Positions 6,750-12,537 of a stretch of DNA of 17,673 bases are shown in pieces (position 1 is the first letter of the stretch; every line of letters begins with the position of its first letter). Location of the stretch: contig CAYHRJ010000022.1 of the NCBI GenBank assembly GCA_964359095.1, positions 1-17,673 on the forward strand, written 5' to 3'. This stretch comes from JACRJW01 sp964359095. GTDB taxonomy: Bacteria; Patescibacteriota; Patescibacteriia; UBA9934; GWF2-40-263. Made by a program: the position numbers and the translations under genes. The notes under the pieces are model-generated. The model was not told the DNA's origin, searched no databases, and saw only the letters and a program-made list of their open reading frames with translations.

Positions 6750-7724
6750 ATGTTGATTTTCGTGTACGGCGATGATACGTTTCGAGTTCAAGAAAAGGTC
6801 AAACACATGAAAGAGGCTTTCAGAGTTAAGTTTGATTCAACAGGTCTGAATACAGCTGAGTATCCAACAGATGGCAAGCCGAAACTTGAAGTTGGAGAGG
6901 TTTTTGGATCTATTAGGTCTTTGCCTTTTTTAGGACAAAAAAGAATGGTGATCGTTCGTGATCTGATTGCCAATACAAAAAAGCCTGACATGGGCGTGTG
7001 GGAAAAAGGATTTTTGAATGCTCCTGATTCGACGATTGTTGTTTTTTGGGAGACATTAGAACCGAAGGAGTTGGAGAAGAAGCCGCTGTTTGTGGCGCTG
7101 AAGAAAGCTGCTGATGTGCATGCGTATCCATTTCCTGAGTTAGAGAGTGCTCAACTTCAACGATGGGTAGCTGATCGCGTAAAGGTGCGAGGTGGATCCG
7201 TGAGTCCCTCAGCGCTGGGAGTTCTCTGTGAACGTGTCGGAGGAGACCTGTGGGCGATGGATCACGAGATTTCAAAGTTGGTGGCGTACGCAAGTGGTGG
7301 AGAAATTTCGCGCATCATGGTGGATGAACTTGTTCCAGTGAGTTTTGAGGAAAAGATTTTCGAGCTGATGGACGCTATTTCACAAAAACGAAAAGCTGAT
7401 GCGATACAGATGCTTTCCAACGAACGCTCTGCCGGATCAGACGATCACTATCTGCTCACCATGCTTGGGCGACAGGTGCGTATCCTGCTAGGAGCACGCT
7501 CCATGCTCGATGAGAATCCACGCACCACAAAAGAGACACTTGCAACAGCGCTCAGCGTTCATCCCTTCGTCGCACAAAAAGCTCTCGCGCAAGCAAAAGG
7601 ATTTACTCTTGTTCATCTGAAAGCTGTACATGATCTGTTGTTCGAGTTTGATCAACAGTTGAAGTCGGGTCAGGTGTCAGCCAACATGGCCGTCGACCTC
7701 ACGACGGTCGCGATGATGACATAA
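6750..7724 (+). CDS. holA: DNA polymerase III delta subunit (clamp loader)
   Basis: A 324-residue HolA, close to the usual size, which opens the beta sliding clamp as part of the clamp-loader complex at the fork. The N-terminal domain starts directly with a strand IFVYGDD and contains the family pattern SLPFLGQKRMVIVRD (residues 57-71), which includes the region that contacts the clamp. A strand STIVVFWE follows (94-101). The central AAA+-like fold lacks a Walker A lysine motif, as expected because delta does not bind ATP. The third domain holds the typical segment GGDLWAMDHEISKLVAY (about 164-180) and a helical C-terminal collar domain with LLTMLGRQVRILL. It lies 15 nt downstream of polA, making a two-gene replication unit that ends at a shared terminator with rpsT. 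Confidence 0.93.
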   Translation: MLIFVYGDDTFRVQEKVKHMKEAFRVKFDSTGLNTAEYPTDGKPKLEVGEVFGSIRSLPFLGQKRMVIVRDLIANTKKPDMGVWEKGFLNAPDSTIVVFWETLEPKELEKKPLFVALKKAADVHAYPFPELESAQLQRWVADRVKVRGGSVSPSALGVLCERVGGDLWAMDHEISKLVAYASGGEISRIMVDELVPVSFEEKIFELMDAISQKRKADAIQMLSNERSAGSDDHYLLTMLGRQVRILLGARSMLDENPRTTKETLATALSVHPFVAQKALAQAKGFTLVHLKAVHDLLFEFDQQLKSGQVSANMAVDLTTVAMMT

Positions 7725-7725
7725 A

Positions 7726-7750
7726 AACAGACTCATCACTGAGTCTGTTT
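7726..7750. terminator. Bidirectional terminator between holA and rpsT
   Basis: ACAGACTCA (7727-7735) and TGAGTCTGT (7740-7748) form a perfect 9-bp stem with loop TCAC, flanked by A-runs on the left and T-runs on the right. It serves the convergent genes holA (stop at 7724) and rpsT (stop at 7754). Confidence 0.9.
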
Positions 7751-7753
7751 TGC

Positions 7754-8023
7754 TTACCTCTTTGCGAGCGCGTTTACTTTTTTCATAAGTCTTGATTTGT
7801 AGCGGGCGACAGCGTTCTTTTTGAGGACCTTTTTCTGTGCGGCCTTGTCGAGTTTTTTTCCGATCATGCGAACGACCTCAGTGAGCTCGGAGAGCTTTTT
7901 GGCGTCGACTAACTTTCGGGCTTTCACACGCAGTGAGTGAATTTCGGCCTTGACGACCTTGTTTCGCTCTGCTCGCTTTTTACTCTGTCGTAGAGCCTTT
8001 TCAGCATTTCGTAGATTTGGCAT
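7754..8023 (-). CDS. rpsT: Ribosomal protein bS20
   Basis: An 89-residue, Lys/Arg/Ala-rich, all-helical protein that fits bS20 in length and pattern. The start MPNLRNAEKALRQSKKRAERNK matches the family N-terminus, which threads into 16S rRNA helices of the small subunit, and the end has KNAVARYKSRLMKKVNAL. bS20 is a primary binder of 16S rRNA, with an autoregulatory role in enterobacteria. The ATG at 8023 is preceded by a strong promoter only about 13 nt away and no Shine-Dalgarno, so the transcript would carry a leader of only about 6 nt. It is a single-gene unit ending at the terminator shared with holA. Confidence 0.96.
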   Translation of the reverse strand: MPNLRNAEKALRQSKKRAERNKVVKAEIHSLRVKARKLVDAKKLSELTEVVRMIGKKLDKAAQKKVLKKNAVARYKSRLMKKVNALAKR

Positions 8024-8035
8024 AGTGTGGTCGCT

Positions 8036-8063
8036 AGTATAGCGGAGAGAAAAAGACTGTCAA
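8036..8063 (-). promoter_or_regulatory. Promoter of rpsT
   Basis: On the minus strand TTGACA (8058-8063, consensus) is followed after 16 bp by TATACT (8036-8041, one mismatch). The predicted start near 8029 leaves only about 6 nt before the ATG at 8023. The -35 hexamer directly abuts, and partly consists of, the left flanking repeat of the inverted-repeat element at 8064-8162. Confidence 0.75.
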
Positions 8064-8162
8064 CCCCGTTAGTCAACCAGAACTCTGCTGCAATGAACAA
8101 TCGAAACTGTCTGACGTGCGTCTGATTTTGTTAAAGGATGGAAACGTAGTTGTCTAACGGGG
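8064..8162. mobile_element. MITE-like 99-bp inverted-repeat element
   Basis: CCCCGTTAGTCAAC (8064-8077) and GTTGTCTAACGGGG (8149-8162) are terminal inverted repeats matching at 13 of 14 positions. The same 4 bases, TCAA, flank both ends (8060-8063 and 8163-8166) as a direct repeat, as a target-site duplication would. The interior (71 bp) has no open frame. It occupies almost the whole gap between the rmuC stop and the rpsT promoter. This would be a non-autonomous miniature element; no transposase is present in the window. The alternative is a small structured RNA or an extended stem between two minus-strand genes. Copy number elsewhere would decide. Confidence 0.4.
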
Positions 8163-8166
8163 TCAA

Positions 8167-9285
8167 CTATTCTTCAAAGATTTGAAGTCTTTCAACTTCC
8201 ATTGGCTCCAGCTGCTTTCCTACTGCTCCATTTGTGATGCGAAAGATGTCTTTGTCGATTTTTTTGAGCTCGCCGGAGGAGGAGGTGTATGCGCGAACGG
8301 TTGTTTCAAGATGCTTTCCAAGTTTGTTGTGGTGATCCTCATAAGCCTTCATGTGTCGCATCAGCTGTTCAGCTTGTTTTTGAATGTCCTTGACTGATTC
8401 CTCGATCTGGAGTGCTTTGAGTCCGAGCATCACAGTTTGAAGATAGGCGAAGAAAGACGTTGGTGACACGATCATCACGCCTTTTTCAAAAGCGTATTCG
8501 ATCAAGTTGCGGCTATTAACTTTGACTGCGCCCACGCTGTTGCTGATGAGGTTGTGATACACACCCTCTGCCGGAACGAACATGAACGCAAAGTTTGTTG
8601 TGCCCTTCTCTGTTTGAATGTACTTGGACGTTTCATCGATTCTGAGTTTGACATCGGCTTTGAATTCTCGTTCGAGAGATTCACGACGTTCAGCATCAAT
8701 TTCCTGTGAAATGCGATTGTAGTTTTCTAGCGAAAATTTTGCGTCAATTGGAATAATCATTTCCTTCACAAAGATGACGGCATCAGGGATGAGAGATTGT
8801 CCTGTTTTTTCATCGATACCTAGCTGATACTGCATCTGGTACTGACCTGCAGGAAGCACTTGTCCAAGAAGCGATTCAAGCCAGTACTCGCCAAGGATTC
8901 CTCTTTGCTTTGGATTCTTTAAAATATTTTCCAAACTTTGAAGCTGAGTGGAAAATCCCAGCACTTGCTTGTTCGTTTCATCAAGCTTGGTTAGACGCTC
9001 TGTGACATCGCGGATAATACCAGTTGTGTGCTGAAAGTGATTTTGAAGTGTTGATGAAGATTCCTTGAGATTTATCACAAGCCTTTCATGCATCGTGTCG
9101 AGCTTTTCCTCTACTTCTTTCCGCTGTGATTGTGTAGATTCCTGGATCTCTTTTCGCAGATCGTTAATGAGCGATAAGAGAGACGTGTCAACTTGAGGAA
9201 TATTTGATGACCTTTTAAAGAGAAAATAAACAATAATACCGAAAAGAGCGGCACTTAGTACTGAAAAGAGAACTGTCTCCGTCAT
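8167..9285 (-). CDS. rmuC: RmuC family protein
   Basis: A 372-residue RmuC, a protein that limits recombination at inverted repeats in E. coli and has a PD-(D/E)xK nuclease-like core. A single N-terminal membrane segment (about 3-22, VLFSVLSAALFGIIVYFLF) is followed by a long coiled coil (about 35-120). The conserved domain starts at KQRGILGEYWLESLLG (about 126-141), then has IPDAVIF (Asp168) and IPIDAKFSLENY (Asp181 and Lys183, the PD-DxK-like motif), then FAFMFVPAEGVYH. The frame stays open to an ATG at 9342, but that lies upstream of the best promoter, and the extra residues precede the membrane segment, so the ATG at 9285 is chosen. The topology predicts a membrane-tethered cytoplasmic nuclease-like domain. 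It is divergent from tRNA-Arg. Confidence 0.94.
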   Translation of the reverse strand: MTETVLFSVLSAALFGIIVYFLFKRSSNIPQVDTSLLSLINDLRKEIQESTQSQRKEVEEKLDTMHERLVINLKESSSTLQNHFQHTTGIIRDVTERLTKLDETNKQVLGFSTQLQSLENILKNPKQRGILGEYWLESLLGQVLPAGQYQMQYQLGIDEKTGQSLIPDAVIFVKEMIIPIDAKFSLENYNRISQEIDAERRESLEREFKADVKLRIDETSKYIQTEKGTTNFAFMFVPAEGVYHNLISNSVGAVKVNSRNLIEYAFEKGVMIVSPTSFFAYLQTVMLGLKALQIEESVKDIQKQAEQLMRHMKAYEDHHNKLGKHLETTVRAYTSSSGELKKIDKDIFRITNGAVGKQLEPMEVERLQIFEE

Positions 9286-9332
9286 AATTCTTTGACGCTC
9301 AAATTTTACTGTCGTATCATGTCGTCGCCAAC

Positions 9333-9341
9333 AGTATATCA
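9333..9341 (-). promoter_or_regulatory. Extended -10 promoter of rmuC
   Basis: On the minus strand TGATATACT is an extended -10 (TATACT at 9333-9338). No convincing -35 lies at 16-18 bp. Transcription would start near 9326, about 40 nt before the ATG at 9285, which supports that start over 9342. Confidence 0.5.
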
Positions 9342-9371
9342 CAAAAGGAGAAATGCATTTTACGACACATT

Positions 9372-9447
9372 GTCCCCGTAGCTCAACTGGATAGAGCTAT
9401 AGCGTCCTAAGCTGGAGATGGGGGTTCAAGTCCCTCCGGGGACACCA
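9372..9447 (+). tRNA. tRNA-Arg (CCT anticodon)
   Basis: A complete cloverleaf: acceptor GTCCCCG/CGGGGAC with discriminator A, D-arm GCTC/GAGC, T-arm GGGGG-TTCAAGT-CCCTC, and encoded CCA (9445-9447). The anticodon CCT (9406-9408) sits in loop GTCCTAA and reads AGG. The anticodon stem ATAGC/GCTGG is weak, with an A-G mismatch at 27-43 and a T-G pair next to it, and position 32 is G rather than a pyrimidine. These are unusual but do not break the fold. A hairpin (GCTCCGT/ACGGAGC, 9454-9470) follows without a U-tract. Confidence 0.92.
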
Positions 9448-9488
9448 GCCTTCGCTCCGTTGGACGGAGCTTCGGATGGCAGGCCAAA

Positions 9489-9504
9489 AGTTTCACGTGA
9501 AACA
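9489..9504. promoter_or_regulatory. parS: parS-like ParB-binding site 1
   Basis: AGTTTCACGTGAAACA matches the widely conserved parS consensus TGTTNCACGTGAAACA at all fixed positions except the first, and contains a perfect 14-bp palindrome (9490-9503). It ends 2 nt before the ATG of the HAD gene, so it fills that gene's leader. A second site lies 960 bp downstream. Confidence 0.8.
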
Positions 9505-9506
9505 TT

Positions 9507-10172
9507 ATGAGCACGACTATCAAAAATTCTGGATTTCTCATTGACATGGATGGATTGCTAATCAACTCAGAGAATCTTTCAAAGATTGTTTTTGAAAAAA
9601 TGTGTCAGCAGCTGGGATGTGACTTCACTGAGGACTATCACTCAAAAATTCGTGGAACAAAAAAGAATATCTGGTCAAAGGCGTTCGTTGATGCCTTTCA
9701 AATTCAATTAAGTTCCGATGAGATCGCGGATCTTCACACAAAGCTATTGCTTGAGGAGTTAGATCAGTCTGTCCAACTAATGCCAGGAGCAATTAAACTG
9801 TTAGACTGGATCGATTTTCGCTCATATCCAAAAGCGCTTGTTACAAGCTCTGGGCTAGCCTATACAAATAGATATCTATCAAAGCTCAAGATTCTTGATC
9901 GATTCGATGAGTTCGTAACTTCTGAGGATGTGAGTAATGGGAAACCAGACCCTGAGCCATACAAACTTGGAGCAGCTCGAATTGAACGGATGCCCATGGA
10001 TTGCTTTGTCTTCGAGGATTCAGTGAGTGGTGTCCTTTCAGGTAAAGCAGCTGGATCCACAGTTTTTGGCGTACCGACAAACAATTACGATAGAGACTCC
10101 ATGACTTCTGTCGATTATTTACTTGCGTCGCTGGAAGACTCAATTACAATTTTAGAAAACATGGGCCTGTAG
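9507..10172 (+). CDS. HAD-superfamily hydrolase, beta-phosphoglucomutase-like
   Basis: A 221-residue HAD phosphatase with a C1 helical cap, similar to the beta-phosphoglucomutase/phosphatase (YcjU/GPP-like) branch. Motif I is LIDMDGLLINSE with nucleophile Asp13 and acid/base Asp15. Motif II is LVTSS (Thr113 or Ser114). Motif III Lys146 is in NGKPDPEPY, and motif IV is FEDSVSG with Glu170-Asp171. All catalytic residues are present, so it should be active on a small phosphorylated metabolite; the substrate cannot be read. The ATG at 9507 follows the parS-like palindrome directly, with no Shine-Dalgarno. The last four codons, including the TAG stop (10170-10172), are the first 10 bases of tRNA-Ala. 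No promoter of its own is evident, so it may depend on transcription from tRNA-Arg. Confidence 0.9.
   Translation: MSTTIKNSGFLIDMDGLLINSENLSKIVFEKMCQQLGCDFTEDYHSKIRGTKKNIWSKAFVDAFQIQLSSDEIADLHTKLLLEELDQSVQLMPGAIKLLDWIDFRSYPKALVTSSGLAYTNRYLSKLKILDRFDEFVTSEDVSNGKPDPEPYKLGAARIERMPMDCFVFEDSVSGVLSGKAAGSTVFGVPTNNYDRDSMTSVDYLLASLEDSITILENMGL
10123..10150 (+). promoter_or_regulatory. Candidate tRNA-Ala promoter inside the HAD gene
   Basis: TTGCGT (10123-10128) and TACAAT (10145-10150) are 16 bp apart in the last codons of the HAD gene. The start would fall about 5 nt before the tRNA. The -10 is good and the -35 is poor. If real, it lets tRNA-Ala be made without cutting the HAD message. Confidence 0.4.
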
Positions 10173-10238
10173 CTCATTTGGTAGAGCGTCGCATTCGCAT
10201 TGCGAAGGTAAGGGGTTCGATTCCCCTCAGGTCCACCA
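10163..10238 (+). tRNA. tRNA-Ala (CGC anticodon)
   Basis: A complete cloverleaf: acceptor GGGCCTG/CAGGTCC with a G3-T70 wobble, which is the key alanine identity element; D-arm GCTC/GAGC; anticodon stem TCGCA/TGCGA with loop TTCGCAT, giving anticodon CGC; T-arm AGGGG-TTCGATT-CCCCT; discriminator A; encoded CCA (10236-10238). Its first 10 bases are also the end of the HAD coding sequence. A long terminator hairpin begins within its CCA end. Confidence 0.95.
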
Positions 10239-10275
10239 GCAAAAACACCGAGCAAATGCTTGGTGTTTTTGCTGG
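10236..10275 (+). terminator. Terminator of tRNA-Ala
   Basis: An 18-bp stem (10236-10253 with 10258-10275, one G-T pair, loop AAAT). It contains an A-run in the left arm and five T residues in the right arm, so termination could occur within the TTTTT after the upper stem AACACCGAGC/GCTTGGTGTT. Its left arm starts at the tRNA CCA. Confidence 0.75.
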
Positions 10276-10418
10276 TTAGAGCACATGCCAGACGGCATGT
10301 GCGTGGGGAATCGAACGCCGGAGCGATGTTACGTCAGCAGACGGAACCGCGAGGCGGTGGCCAGACCTCGGCGAGTTGACGAGTCGAGAGTCGCGGCCGA
10401 TTCCCCTCAGGTCCACCA
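10276..10418 (+). pseudogene. tRNA-Ala-derived relic or structured RNA region
   Basis: The last 21 bases (10398-10418) repeat the 3' end of tRNA-Ala (10218-10238) exactly, including part of the T-arm, the acceptor strand, discriminator and CCA. The 12 bases at 10305-10316 (GGGGAATCGAAC) are an inverted copy of the same T-arm. No 5' acceptor strand GGxCCTG or anticodon arm is present, so this is not a working tRNA. The stretch can fold: GCACATGCC/GGCATGTGC (10281-10302, perfect 9 bp), an outer stem GGGGAATCG (10305-10313) with CGATTCCCC (10398-10406), and small hairpins CGTC/GACG and ACCGC/GCGGT between. It could be a decayed second tRNA-Ala, the scar of an element inserted at the tRNA 3' end, or a non-coding RNA. 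No coding sequence is supported here. Confidence 0.5.
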
Positions 10419-10452
10419 ACATAAATACTCAGCGCTGCTGAGTATTTATGTT
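10418..10452 (+). terminator. Hairpin terminator after the tRNA-Ala relic
   Basis: A perfect 16-bp stem (10418-10433 with 10437-10452) and loop GCT. As with the intact tRNA-Ala, the left arm starts at the CCA end. The right arm is T-rich (GTATTTATGTTT), and its tail overlaps the second parS-like site. The sequence differs from the first terminator. Confidence 0.65.
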
Positions 10453-10464
10453 TCATGTGAAACA
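10449..10464. promoter_or_regulatory. parS: parS-like ParB-binding site 2
   Basis: TGTTTCATGTGAAACA matches the parS consensus TGTTNCACGTGAAACA with one change, C to T at position 8 in the centre. Its first 4 bases are shared with the preceding hairpin. It is in intergenic DNA, 960 bp from site 1. Confidence 0.7.
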
Positions 10465-10635
10465 AATGGAATTTGATACGCTAAAAGTTCATCTTTGACC
10501 GCTCCAGCGTGGACAAAATTTGAAAACTGGGGATAAGTTTGAGAAAATAAGCATTTTCAGTAAAAATCGCATATTTTGACCACTAAATCTTCTTCTTATA
10601 CTTAATTACTTTGCTAAGATTAGCTAATAAATCGA
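10465..10635. other. AT-rich intergenic region upstream of the surface operon
   Basis: There is no gene here. It holds one DnaA-box-like sequence (TGGGGATAA at 10528-10536; complement TTATCCCCA, one mismatch to TTATCCACA) and a repeated TTTGACC(G/A)CT (10494-10503 and 10575-10584). There is also a possible second promoter, TTGACC (10576-10581) with TATACT (10597-10602), at a poor 15-bp spacing. One DnaA box is not enough to call an origin. Confidence 0.35.
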
Positions 10636-10664
10636 TTGACTACTTTTCGTATTCATGATATACT
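10636..10664 (+). promoter_or_regulatory. Main promoter of the surface-protein operon
   Basis: TTGACT (10636-10641) and TATACT (10659-10664) are separated by exactly 17 bp, with a TG extension before the -10. Transcription would start near 10671, about 8 nt before the ATG at 10679. It rules out the earlier in-frame ATG at 10655, which lies within the promoter itself. Confidence 0.8.
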
Positions 10665-10678
10665 ACTTTCGTGAAGGT

Positions 10679-11593
10679 ATGACCAAGCACTCCTTGCCAA
10701 TCGCCTTTGCTCTTGTGTGGCTTTTTGTATACGGAAGTGTAGCTTCTGCAGAGATGTCCTCCTCGAGCTTCCTTATCCGGTGGGATTCAGTTAACACCGG
10801 AGGTTCTGATACTGGTAGTTCCTCAAGTTATCAACTTAGGGACACAGTGGAATCAGTTGTAGCTGGGCGAACGTCGAGTTCCTCCTACAATCTCGACCAG
10901 GGTTATCGTGGAGGTGTGTTCGATCAGGTGCTTTCCTTTGACGTGAGGGCACAGAATTTTTCCAATGTAGTTTCAGCAACTGCTCTTTCGAGCCTCACGG
11001 TTACCGTCTCGTCTGTTTCTGGTGTTTCGGTCAATGACTATATTGCCATCATCCAGGATCGTGGCGTCAGCCAGGTATCGGCAATCGGCAAGGTCACGAG
11101 CATTGGAAGCTCAAGCCTCACGGTGGACTCACTCACAAATGGTGGAACAGCTCCAACGGTCGATGGGACAAATGACTACGTCTACGTCCTGAGTGGTGCG
11201 ACTGTTTCGTATGGAACGCTCAGTGACTCCTCAGTAAGCACAGCAATTGTCTCTTTCGAGGTGTCAGCCGACTCTGCGAGCGGATATGTTGTGCAAATCA
11301 ATGACGACGGCAATCTCCGTTCTGGCTCAAACGATATCGATGATGTCACAGATGGAGCGGTCGCTGAGGGATCCGAGGAATTTGGTGCAAGGTCATCTGA
11401 TACAACTCTTGCCAGTTCAACCTTTGATACAGCAGACTCAGCCATGACGACATCTCGTCAGGACGTTGTTACCAGAAGTTCCGTGAGCATGGCTGATCGG
11501 AGTTTCGTGACGTTCAGAGCCTCTATCAGCACATCAACGACGGCTGGCTCCTACGGGAGCGTGATCAGTTTTATCGCCTCAGGTAACTTCTAG
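10679..11593 (+). CDS. Secreted Ser/Thr-rich beta-strand surface protein
   Basis: A 304-residue protein with a clear signal peptide (about 1-24, hydrophobic core IAFALVWLFVYG, cleavage after ASA). The mature N-terminus has two copies of a short pattern, SSSSYQLRDTVES and SSSSYNLDQGYR (about residues 47-77), a motif I associate with secreted proteins of Patescibacteria and related groups. The rest is Ser/Thr/Val/Asp-rich and probably beta-sandwich, ending SFVTFRASISTSTTAGSYGSVISF and a final strand, reminiscent of WxL or pilin-like surface domains; this resemblance is weak. It has no C-terminal membrane anchor or sortase motif. It is the first gene of the operon, with the ATG about 8 nt from the predicted start site and AAGG immediately upstream. 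The second gene begins 2 nt after its stop, so co-expression with the DUF916-like protein is very likely. Function is unknown beyond surface location. Confidence 0.8.
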   Translation: MTKHSLPIAFALVWLFVYGSVASAEMSSSSFLIRWDSVNTGGSDTGSSSSYQLRDTVESVVAGRTSSSSYNLDQGYRGGVFDQVLSFDVRAQNFSNVVSATALSSLTVTVSSVSGVSVNDYIAIIQDRGVSQVSAIGKVTSIGSSSLTVDSLTNGGTAPTVDGTNDYVYVLSGATVSYGTLSDSSVSTAIVSFEVSADSASGYVVQINDDGNLRSGSNDIDDVTDGAVAEGSEEFGARSSDTTLASSTFDTADSAMTTSRQDVVTRSSVSMADRSFVTFRASISTSTTAGSYGSVISFIASGNF

Positions 11594-11595
11594 GT

Positions 11596-12528
11596 ATGAA
11601 GAGCAGACTATCACTATTGGCGATCCTAATGACAACTCTTCTCGTTCCGTCGAGCGTTTCTGCTTTTGCACTGTCGCCATCAAGTCTTGAGCTGACAGGG
11701 AAGCGTGGCGAGACAGTCATCTCCAGTATCACAATTCTTAACACGCAGAATGTGGACACGGAATACTACATCGGTCTGATGGGATTTCAACCAAAAGATG
11801 ACACGGGAGCACCAGAATTTTACACAACCGAGACAGGCAGTTATGAGCTTGCGAACTGGATTCTTTTTGAGAATGACTCGTTCGTAGTCCCAGCTCTCTC
11901 AGCCTCTGAAGTTTCTTTCAAAGTCGTTGTACCAGACGATGTCCTCTCGCAGGGCTATTTTGCTGCGATCACCGTATCTCCAGCTCCCTCTGACGTCGTT
12001 GCAAGCAACGGCGCCATCATTGAGGCAAAGACCGCGGCCCTCGTATTCCTCACAGTACAAGGAGAAACAGAAGAGCGTCTTGAGCTGTTGGACTTTGTAA
12101 GTTCAGGTTCAGGCGATGTGTTTGATCTCTTGACTCGCAGATATGAGTTTCGTCTTCAAAATCAAGGGAATGTTCACGTCACACCTGCTGGGACGATCAG
12201 ACTCACTGGTTTCTTTGGGCAAACGGTTCTTGAGTACGATGCCAATCATGAAGATGGTCGTGTACTTCCATCGTCAACACGGAAGTTTAGTGTCGTAGAA
12301 GAAGAAGGGAACTCAATGAGCTGGTATAACACGGTCGCTTTTCAGATGAGTCATCTCGCGATCGGTCCAGTCACAGCGACGCTTGATCTAACCTACGGTG
12401 AGAGTGGAACCATTCAATCGTCTCTCTCGTTCTGGCTGTTTCCTTGGCAGCTTATGGTTACGCTCCTGGGTTTGGCGATTGCGTTGCGCATTTTGTATTG
12501 GTTCCTACGACAAAAGCGTTATAACTAA
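11596..12528 (+). CDS. DUF916/WxLIP-like membrane-anchored surface protein
   Basis: A 310-residue protein with a signal peptide (about 1-23, cleavage after VSA), an extracellular part, and one C-terminal membrane segment (about 282-303) with a basic tail RQKRYN. Residues about 25-155 follow the DUF916/peptidoglycan-binding Ig-like pattern of WxL-interacting proteins: LSPSSLELTGKRGETVISSITILN, then ANWILFENDSFVVPA and VSFKVVVPDDVLSQGYFAAITV. Residues about 160-275 form a second beta domain (YEFRLQNQGNVHVTPAGTIRL). The architecture of two beta domains plus a C-terminal anchor is that of Firmicutes WxLIP proteins, which couple secreted WxL proteins to the wall. The gene directly follows a secreted beta protein, which fits that pairing. 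The family assignment is from pattern, not a search; a generic CARDB/Ig-like surface protein is the alternative. The start is fixed by the 2-nt gap. Confidence 0.75.
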   Translation: MKSRLSLLAILMTTLLVPSSVSAFALSPSSLELTGKRGETVISSITILNTQNVDTEYYIGLMGFQPKDDTGAPEFYTTETGSYELANWILFENDSFVVPALSASEVSFKVVVPDDVLSQGYFAAITVSPAPSDVVASNGAIIEAKTAALVFLTVQGETEERLELLDFVSSGSGDVFDLLTRRYEFRLQNQGNVHVTPAGTIRLTGFFGQTVLEYDANHEDGRVLPSSTRKFSVVEEEGNSMSWYNTVAFQMSHLAIGPVTATLDLTYGESGTIQSSLSFWLFPWQLMVTLLGLAIALRILYWFLRQKRYN

Positions 12529-12537
12529 AAAGTCTGT

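Noticed and set aside
9454..9470. Hairpin GCTCCGT/ACGGAGC after tRNA-Arg as a terminator
   Set aside because: The stem is perfect but no U-tract follows on the plus strand, so termination cannot be claimed. The HAD gene may be read through from this tRNA.
10276..10418. A second functional tRNA gene
   Set aside because: Only the 3' part is present. No 5' strand pairs with the acceptor CAGGTCC, and there is no D-arm or anticodon arm in place.
10285..10476. Short plus-strand open frame of 63 codons
   Set aside because: It runs across the tRNA-Ala relic, the hairpin terminator and the second parS-like site, and has no protein-like pattern. The DNA is better explained by RNA- and DNA-level features.
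10465..10678. Replication origin (oriC)
   Set aside because: Only one DnaA-box-like sequence is present, with no box cluster, and no dnaA or dnaN nearby. AT-richness and parS proximity are not sufficient.
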